A stretch of DNA of 64,000 nt from Saccharothrix saharensis. Its GTDB lineage: Bacteria; Actinomycetota; Actinomycetes; Mycobacteriales; Pseudonocardiaceae. Position 1 is the first letter of the stretch, and each line of letters starts with the position of its first letter. The stretch covers positions 4,216,001 through 4,280,000 of the forward strand of contig NZ_VFPP01000001.1 of NCBI RefSeq assembly GCF_006716745.1, in the 5' to 3' direction. This document shows positions 34,125 through 42,566 of this stretch, piece after piece. The notes below the pieces were generated by a model. That model worked only from the letters and a program-made list of their open reading frames with translations. It did no database searches and was not told the origin of the DNA. The position numbers and the translations under genes were made by a program.

Positions 34125-34156
34125 TACAGTGTGACACATGACGTCTCAACGTCACA
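34125..34156. promoter_or_regulatory. TetR operator/promoter between oxidase and tetR
   Basis: TGTGAC (34130-34135) and GTCACA (34151-34156) form an inverted repeat with a 15-base spacer that spans the tetR start. TACAGT (34125-34130) lies 7 bases before the ATG, which would suit a leaderless transcript. The oxidase gene reads away on the other strand. Confidence 0.5.
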
Positions 34157-34704
34157 GTGATGACGTGCTCCTCGACGCGGCCCGCGACTGCGTGGTCGAG
34201 GTCGGGGTCCGCCGCACCACGCTGACGGACATCGCCAAGCGCGCCGGCGTGAGCCGGATGACCCTCTACCGCCGGTTCCCGGACGTCGGCACGCTGGTCA
34301 GGGCCTTGATGACCAGGGAGTTCACCACCCTGCTCCGGCGGATCGAGGTGACCGGGGACAACGCGCGGCAGCGGCTCGTGGCGCAGGCCATCGCGGGCAT
34401 CCGGCTGCTCGCCGCGGACCCGCTGATGCGGCGCGTGCTCGACCTGGACGCCGAGCTGATGCTGCCCTACCTCGTGCAGCGGCTGGGGAGCACGCAGCGG
34501 CTGGTCGAGGCGTTCCTGGTCGGCCAGGTGGAGGCGGGGCACGCGGACGGCTCGATCCGCCCCGGTTCCGCCGCCGCCCAGGCGCGGCTCGTGCTGCTGA
34601 CGACGCAGTCGCTGGTGCTGTCGATCCGGCCCGCCACCACGGACCTGGACTTCGAGGAGCTGCTGGCCGAGCTGGCCGCCTACCTGGACGCGGCGCTGTC
34701 GTGA
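34138..34704 (+). CDS. TetR-family transcriptional regulator
   Basis: The N-terminal HTH reads TTLTDIAKRAGVSRMTLYRR followed by FPDVGTLVRALM; the C-terminal part is helical. It lies between the divergent ADPS-like oxidase and the co-directional glpD, whose GTG start overlaps its stop (GTGA). It is therefore likely to control all three genes, including itself through the inverted repeat over its own start. The inducer is unknown; a fatty acyl or glycerolipid would fit the neighbours. Confidence 0.86.
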   Translation: MTSQRHSDDVLLDAARDCVVEVGVRRTTLTDIAKRAGVSRMTLYRRFPDVGTLVRALMTREFTTLLRRIEVTGDNARQRLVAQAIAGIRLLAADPLMRRVLDLDAELMLPYLVQRLGSTQRLVEAFLVGQVEAGHADGSIRPGSAAAQARLVLLTTQSLVLSIRPATTDLDFEELLAELAAYLDAALS

Positions 34705-36143
34705 ACACCTCCCTCAACGCGGCGCGCCGCCGTGCCGACCTCGACCACCTCTCGTCGTCCCCGGTCGACCTGCTCGTCGTGGGTGGCGGGGTGACGGGGG
34801 CGGGGGTCGCCCTGGACGCCGCCGCCCGCGGGTTGTCGGTGTGCCTGGTGGAGGCGCACGACCTGGCGTTCGGCACGTCCCGCTGGTCGAGCAAGCTGGT
34901 CCACGGCGGCTTGCGGTACCTGGCCCAAGGCGAGGTCGGGCTCGCGTACGAGAGCGCGGTGGAGCGGGGCATCCTGATGACCCGCACCGCGCCCCACCTG
35001 GTGCGGGCGCTACCGCAGTTGGTGCCGCTGCACGGCAGGGCGCACGACCCGGTGGTACTGGCCGGGCTGCGCGCGGGTGACGCGTTGCGCCGGCTCGCCC
35101 GCACGCCGTCCCGCGTGCTGCCGGGGCCGCGGCGGGTGTCGGCGGTCGAGGCGGTGGCGTTGGCCCCGGGGTTGCGCCGGGCGGACCTGCGTGGCGGGTT
35201 GCTGGGCTTCGACGGCCAGGTGGTCGACGACGCGCGGCTGGTCGTGGCGCTGGCCCGCACGGCCGCCGGGTTCGGGGCGCGGATCATCACGCGGGCCCGT
35301 GCCGCTTCGCTGACCGGTCGGGGCGCGCACGTGGTCGACGCGCTGACCGGGGAGTCGCTGGACATCAGGGCGCGGGCGGTGGTGAACGCCGCCGGGGTGT
35401 GGGCGGGCGAGCTGGTGCCGGGCGTTCGGCTGCGGCCGTCGCGCGGTTCGCACCTGGTGCTGTCGGCGGCCGCGGTGGGCGTGTCGAGCACCGCCCTGAC
35501 CGTGCCCGTCCCGGGTGCGCGCAACCGCTTCGCGCTGGTGCTGCCGCAACGCGACGGGCGGGTGTACGTGGGGCTGACGGACGAGCCGGTGGAGGGCCCG
35601 GTCCCGGACGTGCCGACCGTGCCGGAGTCCGATGTGGAGTTCCTGCTGGGCGTCGCGTCGTCGGTGCTGGAACGGGCGCTGACCCGGGCCGACGTGCTGG
35701 GGGCGTTCGCGGGCCTGCGCCCCCTCCTGGACACCGGCGCGGGGCCGAGCGCCGACCTGTCGCGCCGCCACGCCGTGCTGACCGAAGGCGGCGTGACCAC
35801 CGTGGTGGGCGGCAAGCTCACCACCTACCGCCGGATGGCCGCCGACGCCGTGGACGCCACCGGCCTGACGACCGCCCGGTCCCGCACCGCGGCCCTCCCG
35901 CTCGTCGGCGCGGGCCCGCCCACCGGCCCGGCCGACCTGGCCGCCCGTTACGGCGCCGAGGCCGCCGGGGTGGCCGCGATCGGCGAGGTCGCCTGGGCCG
36001 TGCGCCACGAGGGCGCGCTGACCGCCGACGACGTCCTCGACCGCCGCACCCGGATCGGCCTGGTCCCGACCGACCGCGCCGCCGCCGAACCCGCCGTCAC
36101 CGCCGAGGTCGCCGCCGAACTGGCCGCCCAGTCCCCGACCTGA
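34701..36143 (+). CDS. glpD: aerobic glycerol-3-phosphate dehydrogenase
   Basis: The 480-residue flavoprotein opens with LLVVGGGVTGAGVALDAAA, the dinucleotide loop, and has the GlpD block EAHDLAFGTSRWSSKLVHGG and RYLAQGEVGLAYES. It also has LRPLLDTGAGPSADLSRRH and GGKLTTYRRMAADAVDA near the C-terminal FAD contact. It oxidises glycerol 3-phosphate to dihydroxyacetone phosphate at the membrane. It is shorter than many actinobacterial GlpD proteins (about 560-580 residues), because of a small C-terminal domain. GTG 34701 overlaps the tetR stop. Its stop codon is part of a 22-bp repeat unit. Confidence 0.85.
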   Translation: MNTSLNAARRRADLDHLSSSPVDLLVVGGGVTGAGVALDAAARGLSVCLVEAHDLAFGTSRWSSKLVHGGLRYLAQGEVGLAYESAVERGILMTRTAPHLVRALPQLVPLHGRAHDPVVLAGLRAGDALRRLARTPSRVLPGPRRVSAVEAVALAPGLRRADLRGGLLGFDGQVVDDARLVVALARTAAGFGARIITRARAASLTGRGAHVVDALTGESLDIRARAVVNAAGVWAGELVPGVRLRPSRGSHLVLSAAAVGVSSTALTVPVPGARNRFALVLPQRDGRVYVGLTDEPVEGPVPDVPTVPESDVEFLLGVASSVLERALTRADVLGAFAGLRPLLDTGAGPSADLSRRHAVLTEGGVTTVVGGKLTTYRRMAADAVDATGLTTARSRTAALPLVGAGPPTGPADLAARYGAEAAGVAAIGEVAWAVRHEGALTADDVLDRRTRIGLVPTDRAAAEPAVTAEVAAELAAQSPT

Positions 36144-36203
36144 GCGTTGAACTCGCGGTACCCGAACGTTCGACACTCGGGACCTGGACGTTCGACACTC
36201 GCG
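36138..36203 (+). repeat. three 22-bp repeat units after glpD
   Basis: Three adjacent 22-base units occur at 36138-36159, 36160-36181 and 36182-36203, each close to ACCTGAGCGTTCGACACTCGGG. The first unit supplies the TGA of glpD. They match the family that fills the 47261-47449 interval. Confidence 0.8.
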
Positions 36204-36239
36204 AGGGTCCTACGTCCAGGGGGTGAGTTGACCGTTCGG

Positions 36240-36286
36240 GACGACGAAAGGGAGACCTCCGCGGTGGAGGTCCCCCTTTCGTCGTC
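36240..36286. terminator. long hairpin terminator between glpD and the WXG-type gene
   Basis: GACGACGAAAGGG (36240-36252) pairs with CCCTTTCGTCGTC (36274-36286), a 13-bp stem, and an inner GACCTCC/GGAGGTC stem (36254-36260 with 36266-36272) extends it. It lies 5 bases before the convergent stop codon. Confidence 0.8.
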
Positions 36287-36291
36287 GCAGG

Positions 36292-37929
36292 TCACTCGCC
36301 GATGATCGGCTTCGCCGCCTTCGGCGGCTCCTCGATCAGCGGCTCGCCCTCCAGCCGCACCTTGCGCTGGTGGTCCTTGCCGTCGCCGCCGCCCTGGCCG
36401 GGAGCGCCCATCATCGGCGCGCCCATCATGCCCATGCCACCGACACCGGGACGGCCACCGCCCGCGCCGGGAGCACCGGCGCCGGGCACGCCGCCGGCCG
36501 GACCGCCGGACGGGCCGAGCACGCCGGACGAGCCACCGGACTGGAGCGTCGCCCCACCCGCGCCACCGCCACCGGAACCGCCGCCGAAGCCACCGCCACC
36601 ACCGGCGAAGCCACCGCCACCACCGCCGCCGAAGCCGCCGGCACCCCCACCGGCGCCACCGCCCGAAGGCATGCCGGGCAGATCGGCCGACACCGGCCGC
36701 ACGGTCGGCATGGGCGGCACCGAAGGCGTGGTGGTGCCGGTCGCGTACGTCGTGTCGCGGAACGTGGGCGGCGGGGGCACGCGGCCCGCCGACGACCCGC
36801 CGTCCGGCACCCACCGACCCGGCTCCCAGTGACCGCCGCCGCCGGAACCGCCGGAACCGGATCCGCCGGACCCGCCACCGACCGTCGGGGGACGGCTCAC
36901 CACGGGACCGCTCGGCCCGCCCGGCAACGTGCGCACGGGCTCCTGCTGGCCCGTGCCCGGACCGTAGCCGCCACCCACCGTCGGCGGCCGGCTCACCACG
37001 GGACCGGCACCGTGGCCGCCGCTGCCGGACGGGACGGTCGACCCGCCCGGGTCGTTGCTGTAGCGCCGGTTCGCGTCCCGGTCCATGTCGTCGAGTTGCC
37101 GCTCGTCGAGCCCGAGACCGCCCTGGGACAACCGCGGCCCCGCGCCGCCACCGCCGCCCGAGCCCTTGTTGGACGACGTCATCGCCGTGATCGCCTGCAG
37201 GATCTGCTTGGCGGTCTGGGCGATCTGCGCGACCGACTTGATCAGGTCGATCAGCTTCTTGAGCGAGTTGGCGAGCTTCTGCAGGAAGTCGGCGAGCTTC
37301 TTGGCGTAGTTGCACGCCATCTGCACGATGTCCGCGATCGCCGCGCCGATGGCCGCGCCGAAGGTCAGGAACGACGCCGCCAACCACTGGATGATCTTCA
37401 TGACCATCTCGGACACGGCCTGGCTGATCAGGTCCATGATGGTCTTGCGCACGGTCGCGACCAGCTCGCCCGCGCCCTTGGCCGCGCGCGAGATGCCCTG
37501 CGTGGCCTTGGACAGCGTCTCCAGCCCGGCCGCGTGCTTCTGGCTCGCCGCCCGGTACCCGTCGGCGGAACGACCGCGCCAGGTCCGGGTCTCCTCCACC
37601 GACGCGCGCCGGTAGTCGGCGACGATGCCGTCGATCTGCTTGGCCGCGGACGCCCAGCTGTCGGACATCTTCTGGATCGCCTGCGGGTTGCCCAGCAGCG
37701 CGTCGAACGGCTCGCGCAGGAAGTCGACGTGCTGGATGGCCCAGCTGAACCCGGCGGACAGGAAGCCCGAGAGCGGGTTGGAGGCCAGGCCGACGATGCC
37801 CATGGCCGTGTTGGCCATGCCGAGACCCGCCTGGACCCAGTCACCGCGCTCGACCGCCGCGACCGTGCCCTGCACGTCGCCGATCAGGTGCGAGGGGTCG
37901 CGGCCCTGGGTGGTGGCTTGCCCGCTCAT
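36292..37929 (-). CDS. WXG-type ESX-associated protein with Gly/Pro-rich C-terminal half
   Basis: The 545-residue protein has a helical N-terminal half with the tell-tale Trp-Arg-Gly at residues 117-119 (TWRGRSADGYRAA) and a hydrophobic helix group (about 170-205), as in large type VII secretion substrates. The C-terminal half (about 270-540) is low-complexity Gly, Pro and Ser with the repeated VVSRPPTVGGG. ATG 37929 overlaps the stop of the EspC-like gene (ATGA). It is probably secreted or surface-exposed via a type VII system not in this window. Function is unknown. Confidence 0.75.
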   Translation of the reverse strand: MSGQATTQGRDPSHLIGDVQGTVAAVERGDWVQAGLGMANTAMGIVGLASNPLSGFLSAGFSWAIQHVDFLREPFDALLGNPQAIQKMSDSWASAAKQIDGIVADYRRASVEETRTWRGRSADGYRAASQKHAAGLETLSKATQGISRAAKGAGELVATVRKTIMDLISQAVSEMVMKIIQWLAASFLTFGAAIGAAIADIVQMACNYAKKLADFLQKLANSLKKLIDLIKSVAQIAQTAKQILQAITAMTSSNKGSGGGGGAGPRLSQGGLGLDERQLDDMDRDANRRYSNDPGGSTVPSGSGGHGAGPVVSRPPTVGGGYGPGTGQQEPVRTLPGGPSGPVVSRPPTVGGGSGGSGSGGSGGGGHWEPGRWVPDGGSSAGRVPPPPTFRDTTYATGTTTPSVPPMPTVRPVSADLPGMPSGGGAGGGAGGFGGGGGGGFAGGGGGFGGGSGGGGAGGATLQSGGSSGVLGPSGGPAGGVPGAGAPGAGGGRPGVGGMGMMGAPMMGAPGQGGGDGKDHQRKVRLEGEPLIEEPPKAAKPIIGE

Positions 37930-38240
37930 CCCCGTGCCCTTCCGTTGAAGCCGAACGCGTTGTCGAGGTCGACGTTCTCGTAGAGCTCGGCGACCTCCTT
38001 CAGGCCCTGGCACATGTCGGCGACGGTCTCCGTGGCCTGGCCGAGGATGTCCTGACCCGAACCCGCGGTCTTGAGCAGGAACTGCGCCAGGAAGGAACCG
38101 AACACGCCGAAGGCGTCGGTCGACAACGACGGGTCAGCGGTCTGGGTGGCCGCGAGCATCCGCTGCGTCAGCTGGTCGACCGTTCCAGCGTGCGCCCGGA
38201 TCTCCTCCGGGTTCACGTTGAACGAGACGAACATGGTCAT
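37926..38240 (-). CDS. EspC-like (DUF2580) type VII secretion-associated protein
   Basis: The 104-residue helical hairpin protein starts FVSFNVNPEEIRAHAGTVDQ, fitting the EspC/DUF2580 family. Near the end it has YENVD (residues 87-91), matching the YxxxD/E secretion motif, which supports export. Its stop overlaps the start of the downstream WXG-type gene, so the two are coupled and may be exported as a pair. Confidence 0.78.
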   Translation of the reverse strand: MTMFVSFNVNPEEIRAHAGTVDQLTQRMLAATQTADPSLSTDAFGVFGSFLAQFLLKTAGSGQDILGQATETVADMCQGLKEVAELYENVDLDNAFGFNGRARG

Positions 38241-38251
38241 CTACCCCCTGC

Positions 38252-38701
38252 TCAGGCCATGACATCGGGTGGGTTGGTGAAGTAGTCGTCGTCGGGCCTG
38301 GTGTCTCGACGCTGGAGCTCCGGCTCCGGTTCCACGGCGTCCGTGCCGTCACCCGAATAGCCGTAGGGCATCTTCGACTTCACGAACTCCAGCGCCGGGC
38401 TGTCACCGACGAACTCGGTCATGATCTCGACGACCCGGCCCGCCGCGGCGCGCTGCGCCTGGGCGACGGCGGTCATGATCGCGCCGGAGATCCGCTCGGG
38501 GTCCTCGCCGCGCAGCTGCGGGCGCAGGATCAGGTCGGTCAACGCGCCCGAGGCGTTGACCGTGACCGTGATCAGGCCGTCGGGCGACGTCGCGCTACCG
38601 CCGACGCCGCCGAGCTGCGACTCGGCCTGCGCGGCGTTCCGCTTGGCCTGCTCGATCTTCTCTCCGTACTGCGCGAGCCACTGGTCCGGCTCCATGTTCA
38701 C
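38252..38701 (-). CDS. YbaB/EbfC-family DNA-binding protein
   Basis: The 149-residue protein has the YbaB/EbfC core: helix EKIEQAKRNAAQAESQLGGV, the strand block GLITVTVNASGALTDLILRP, and a helix ISGAIMTAVAQAQRAAAGRV. In actinobacteria this paralogue is often the first gene before EspC-like and WXG-type genes, as here. The last 45 residues are acidic and probably disordered. EbfC proteins bind DNA as dimers; a role in secretion control is only suggested by context. Confidence 0.8.
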   Translation of the reverse strand: MNMEPDQWLAQYGEKIEQAKRNAAQAESQLGGVGGSATSPDGLITVTVNASGALTDLILRPQLRGEDPERISGAIMTAVAQAQRAAAGRVVEIMTEFVGDSPALEFVKSKMPYGYSGDGTDAVEPEPELQRRDTRPDDDYFTNPPDVMA

Positions 38702-38889
38702 CCCTCACGGCAACGGGGCTTGCGGCCCTACTGCGCAATTCGACCCGTCGTCCCTCGATTCGGTTCCCGACGACGTATCGTTTCACCGAATCGTGATTTT
38801 TCCGCACCCGCCGTGCGGATACCGCCGTTCGGCCTATTCTGTGAATTGTTTACTTGCCGTTCTGTTGGGTTTTCGCAACACTTCGTAGC
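38702..38889. promoter_or_regulatory. divergent promoter region of ybaB-like and xre genes
   Basis: The spacer is AT-rich for this genome. TATTCT (38835-38840) is a candidate -10 for the rightward genes, and TGTTG (38863-38867) with CAACA (38876-38880) is an inverted repeat with an 8-base spacer just before the xre start, a possible operator. Confidence 0.45.
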
Positions 38890-39147
38890 ATGAGTCCGGT
38901 GCGCCGGGGCCCAGGGCAGCCCATCCACAACCGGATCGGTGTGCTGCGGGTCGAGCGGGGTATGACCAGGGCGGAACTGGCCGGGGCGGTGGGGGTCAAC
39001 CCCCAGACGATCGGCGCGTTGGAGCGGGGCGACCACTACCCGAGCCTCGACCTGGCGCTGCGGATCTGCGACGTGTTCGGCCTGCCGGTCGAGGCGGTGT
39101 TCAGCCGCACGCCGTTCATGCCGTTGTCCACCCAGGTCTACGGCTAG
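38890..39147 (+). CDS. small XRE-family regulator
   Basis: The 85-residue protein is a single helix-turn-helix domain: NRIGVLRVERGMTRAELAGA, VNPQTIGALERGDHYPSLDL, then ALRICDVFGLPVEAVFS. It is the one-domain type that often sits before ABC-2 exporters. ATG 38890 is used; the open frame begins upstream. The exporter genes follow after 25 bases and are probably its targets. The signal is not visible in the sequence. Confidence 0.83.
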   Translation: MSPVRRGPGQPIHNRIGVLRVERGMTRAELAGAVGVNPQTIGALERGDHYPSLDLALRICDVFGLPVEAVFSRTPFMPLSTQVYG

Positions 39148-39172
39148 GCGACCGGTCACGAGAGGAGAGCAC

Positions 39173-40084
39173 GTGGCACAGGGGGTGCTGGAGGTCGACC
39201 GGATCTCCAAGCGCTACGGGGAGGTCGTCGCGCTCGACGGGATGACCTTCGACGTGCGGGCGGGCGAGCTGTTCGGGTTCGTCGGCAGCAACGGCGCGGG
39301 CAAGACCACCGCGATGCGCATCGCGCTGGGCGTGCTGGCCGCCGATGCGGGCGAGGTCAGGTGGAACGGCGCGCCGATCACCTTCGAGACCCGCCGCCGG
39401 ATCGGCTACATGCCCGAGGAGCGCGGCCTGTACCCGAAGATGAAGGTGCTCGACCAGCTCGTCTACCTGGCCGAGCTGCACGGCCTGTCGACCGACGCGG
39501 CGCACCGCTCGGCCGAGACCTGGATCGCCCGGCTGGGCCTGCGCGAGCGCCGCGGCGACGAGGTGCAGACGCTCAGCCTCGGCAACCAGCAACGCGTGCA
39601 GCTGGCCGCGGCGCTGGTGCACGAGCCGGACGTGCTGGTGCTGGACGAGCCGTTCTCCGGCCTGGACCCGGTCGCGGTGGACGTGATGAGCGCCGTGCTG
39701 CGGGAGAAGGCGGCGAGCGGCGTGCCGGTGGTGTTCTCCAGCCACCAGCTCGACCTGGTGGAGCGCCTGTGCGACCGGGTCGGCATCGTGCGCAGCGGCA
39801 CGCTGGTGGCGTGCGGCTCGGTGGACGAGCTGCGGGCGGGCGGCGAGTCGAAGCTGGTCGTGGACGCCCCGCTGGCGCCGCCGGGGTGGGCCGACGACCT
39901 GCCGGGCGTGCGCTCGGCGCACACGTCGTCCGGCCGCACGGTCCTGGCGGTGGCGCCGGACGTGGACGACCAGGCCGTGCTGCGCGCGGCCCTGGGCACG
40001 GGACCCGTGCACGAGTTCTCCCGGCAGCGGCCGTCGCTGACCGAGTTGTTCCGCAGCGTGGTGACCGAGGAGTCCGCCGCATGA
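39173..40084 (+). CDS. ABC transporter ATP-binding protein (DUF4162 type)
   Basis: The ATPase has Walker A GSNGAGKTT (residues 38-46), the signature LSLGNQQRVQ and Walker B VLVLDEPFSG, followed by the C-terminal DUF4162 domain with SRQRPSLTELFRSVV. DUF4162 ATPases pair with ABC-2 permeases such as the Na+ exporter NatAB. GTG 39173 has AGGAGAG upstream. The next gene starts inside its stop (ATGA at 40081), so the complex subunits are co-translated. The substrate is unknown. Confidence 0.86.
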   Translation: MAQGVLEVDRISKRYGEVVALDGMTFDVRAGELFGFVGSNGAGKTTAMRIALGVLAADAGEVRWNGAPITFETRRRIGYMPEERGLYPKMKVLDQLVYLAELHGLSTDAAHRSAETWIARLGLRERRGDEVQTLSLGNQQRVQLAAALVHEPDVLVLDEPFSGLDPVAVDVMSAVLREKAASGVPVVFSSHQLDLVERLCDRVGIVRSGTLVACGSVDELRAGGESKLVVDAPLAPPGWADDLPGVRSAHTSSGRTVLAVAPDVDDQAVLRAALGTGPVHEFSRQRPSLTELFRSVVTEESAA

Positions 40085-41268
40085 ACGACCTCACCCCCGG
40101 TCGGGCGGTGTTCCTGGTGTCGCGCCGGGAGTTCCTGGGCAAGGTGCGCACGAAGTCGTTCGTGTGGGGCACGCTCGTGATCGTCGCCGTGCTGGCGGGG
40201 TACGTGCTGCTCCAGTCGGTGCTGTCGGACGACGCCGGGCGCGACCGGGTCGCGTTGAGCGGGCAGGCGACCGTGCTCGCCGAGCCGTTGGAGCAGACCG
40301 CCCGGTCGTTCGGCCGCGAGGTGGAGACGGTCGACGTGACCGATCCGGCGGCGGCCGAGGAGCAGGTGCGCTCCGGTGACGTGGACGCGCTGATCACCGG
40401 CGCGTCGGACGACCTGCGCGTGGTGGTGAAGGAGTCGCTGGGCGACGCCCTGCGCAACTCGATCGACCTGCTGGTCAAGCAGCAGGTGCTGGACGCGCAC
40501 TTCGCCGAGGCGGGCGTGGACCCGGCCGAGGTGGCGCGCAACCTGGAACGCGCGGGCGTCGACGTGGTGGCGCTGGAGCCGCAGGACCCGCAGCGCGGCC
40601 AGCGGCTGGTGATCGGCCTGGTGATCGCGGCGCTGCTGTACTACTCGCTGCTGGTCTACGGGATGATGGTCGCGCAGGGCGTGGTGGAGGAGAAGTCCAG
40701 CCGGGTGGTGGAGCTGCTGCTGGCGACGCTGCGGCCGTGGCAGTTGCTGCTGGGCAAGGTCGTCGGCCTCGGGCTGGTCGGGTTGCTGCAGCTCGTGGTC
40801 ATCGGCGCGGCCGGGCTGGCGCTGGCGACGTTCTCCGGCGTGCTCGACGTCGCGGGTGTGGCGGGCGGCGCGCTGGCCACCGGCCTGCTGTGGTACCTGC
40901 TCGGCTTCTTCCTGTACGCCACGGTGTTCGCCGCCGCCGCGTCGCTGGTGTCGCGCCAGGAGGAGGTCCAGTCGGTGCTGACGCCGATCAGCACGGTCAT
41001 CGTGGTGGCGTTCGTGCTCGGCATCAACCTGCTGCTCGCCGACCCGACCGGGACGGCGGTGACGGTGCTGTCGCTGCTGCCGCCGTTCGCGCCGATCCTG
41101 ATGCCGGGCCGGATGGCGCTGGGTCTCGCGCCGACGTGGCAGGTGCTGCTGGCGGTCGTGCTGGCGCTGCTCGCCATCGCGGCGATCACGTGGCTGGGCG
41201 GCCGGGTGTACGCCAACGCCGTCCTGCGCACGGGTGCGCGCGTGCGGCTGCGGGAAGCACTCCGCTGA
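40081..41268 (+). CDS. ABC-2 type permease (NatB-like)
   Basis: The 395-residue protein has one N-terminal membrane helix (about 34-55), a soluble extracellular-type domain (60-175), and five to six C-terminal helices from about 178 to 385. A VVEEKSSRVVELLLATLRPWQLL coupling region is present, of which VVEEKSSRVVELLL is the ABC-2 hallmark. It partners the preceding ATPase. Export of ions, drugs or lipids is possible; NatB-type Na+ export is the closest known case. It converges on the photolyase gene across a short hairpin. Confidence 0.85.
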   Translation: MNDLTPGRAVFLVSRREFLGKVRTKSFVWGTLVIVAVLAGYVLLQSVLSDDAGRDRVALSGQATVLAEPLEQTARSFGREVETVDVTDPAAAEEQVRSGDVDALITGASDDLRVVVKESLGDALRNSIDLLVKQQVLDAHFAEAGVDPAEVARNLERAGVDVVALEPQDPQRGQRLVIGLVIAALLYYSLLVYGMMVAQGVVEEKSSRVVELLLATLRPWQLLLGKVVGLGLVGLLQLVVIGAAGLALATFSGVLDVAGVAGGALATGLLWYLLGFFLYATVFAAAASLVSRQEEVQSVLTPISTVIVVAFVLGINLLLADPTGTAVTVLSLLPPFAPILMPGRMALGLAPTWQVLLAVVLALLAIAAITWLGGRVYANAVLRTGARVRLREALR

Positions 41269-41272
41269 CCCC

Positions 41273-41294
41273 CGCGGCGCCGGCCCTCGCCGCG
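41273..41294. terminator. short hairpin between convergent genes
   Basis: CGCGGCG (41273-41279) pairs with CGCCGCG (41288-41294), a 7-bp GC stem with an 8-nt loop, filling the whole spacer between the stops of the permease and photolyase genes. Confidence 0.6.
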
Positions 41295-42566
41295 TCAGCC
41301 CTTCACGGCCGCGTACCGCGCGAGCGCTTCGCGGCGCTCCTGCGCGTGGTCCACGATCGGGTCGCGCGGCTGGTGCACGGCCTTGCCCGGCACGTCCCGC
41401 AGCTCGGGCACGTACCGCCGCACGTAGTCCCCGGCCGGGTCGAACTTCTCGCCCTGCGTCACGGGGTTGAACACGCGGAAGTACGGGGCCGCGTCCGTGC
41501 CGGTGCCGGCGGCCCACTGCCAGCCGTGCTGGTTGGACGCGAGGTCGCCGTCGACGAGGTGCCGCATGAAGTGCCGCGCGCCCCACCACCACGGCAGGTG
41601 GAGGTCCTTGACCAGGAAGCTCGCCACGACCATGCGGACGCGGTTGTGCATCCAGCCCTCGGCGAGCAGTTGGCGCATCCCCGCGTCCACGAACGGGTAG
41701 CCGGTGCGGCCCGCGCACCACGCCTCGAACCGCTCGCGGTCGTCGTCCACCGGCATCCGGTCGAACGCGCGGTTGAAGTTGCGGCGCGCGGACTCCGGCT
41801 GGTGCCACAGGACGTCGGCGTAGAAGTCGCGCCAGGCCAGCTCGGTGCGGAACGCCTGCGCGCCCGCGCCGCGCCCGAGGTCGGCGAGCAGGGTCCGCGG
41901 GTGCACCACGCCCCACTTCAGGAACGGGGAGAACCGGCTGGTCGCGTCCAGGTCAGGCCGGTCGCGGCGGGTGGCGTAGTCGGGCAGCTTCTCGTCGCGG
42001 AACGCCTCCCACAGCGCCCGCACGTCCGGCAGCCCGTCCCCCGCCGGCAGGTCGCGCCCGAGGTCCGACCGGATCCAGTCGACCGTCGAGGCGTCGGTCC
42101 GGGCGGGCGAGTGCCACCCGTGCTCGAGCCAGGCTCTGCAGAACGGCGTGAACACGCGGTACGGCGTGCCGTCGGGCTTGGTGACGCGTCCCGGCGTGAC
42201 CGCGTAGGGCGATCCCGCGCGGACCAGCTCGACCCGTTCGGCGACCGCCGCGTCCCGGGCGCGCCCGTACGGCCCGGCGTCCGCCGAGACGTGCACGGAC
42301 GTCGCACCGACCTCGGCCGCCACCCGCGGCACGACCTCCACCGGATCGCCCTCGACCACGACGAGCCGGCCACCCAGGTCCGCGTCCAGCGACCGCAGGC
42401 ACCGGTGCAGGAACTCCACCCTGGGTCCACCGGAGGCCCGCAGCAGCACGGGGTCGAGCACGAACAGCGCGAGCGCGCGTGACGCCCGTTCGGCCGCCGC
42501 GAGGAGCGCGGGGTGGTCCGCGGTCCGCAGGTCGCGCCGGAACCACACCACGGTCGAGGAGTCCAC
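41295..42566 (-). CDS. phrB: deoxyribodipyrimidine photolyase
   Basis: The 423-residue enzyme has the N-terminal VVWFRRDLRTADHPALLAAA photolyase motif, an alpha/beta antenna domain, and the FAD domain with TRFSPFLKWGVVHPR (as SRFSPFLKWGV), ELAWRDFY and WMHNRVRMVVASFLVKDLH, where Asn and Arg contact FAD and the flipped dimer. The block WWWGARHFMRHLVDGDLASN precedes NQHGWQWAAGTG. This is class I CPD photolyase, which uses light to split pyrimidine dimers. GTG start, lying 2 codons before the family's VVWFRRDLR block. Confidence 0.88.
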   Translation of the reverse strand: MDSSTVVWFRRDLRTADHPALLAAAERASRALALFVLDPVLLRASGGPRVEFLHRCLRSLDADLGGRLVVVEGDPVEVVPRVAAEVGATSVHVSADAGPYGRARDAAVAERVELVRAGSPYAVTPGRVTKPDGTPYRVFTPFCRAWLEHGWHSPARTDASTVDWIRSDLGRDLPAGDGLPDVRALWEAFRDEKLPDYATRRDRPDLDATSRFSPFLKWGVVHPRTLLADLGRGAGAQAFRTELAWRDFYADVLWHQPESARRNFNRAFDRMPVDDDRERFEAWCAGRTGYPFVDAGMRQLLAEGWMHNRVRMVVASFLVKDLHLPWWWGARHFMRHLVDGDLASNQHGWQWAAGTGTDAAPYFRVFNPVTQGEKFDPAGDYVRRYVPELRDVPGKAVHQPRDPIVDHAQERREALARYAAVKG

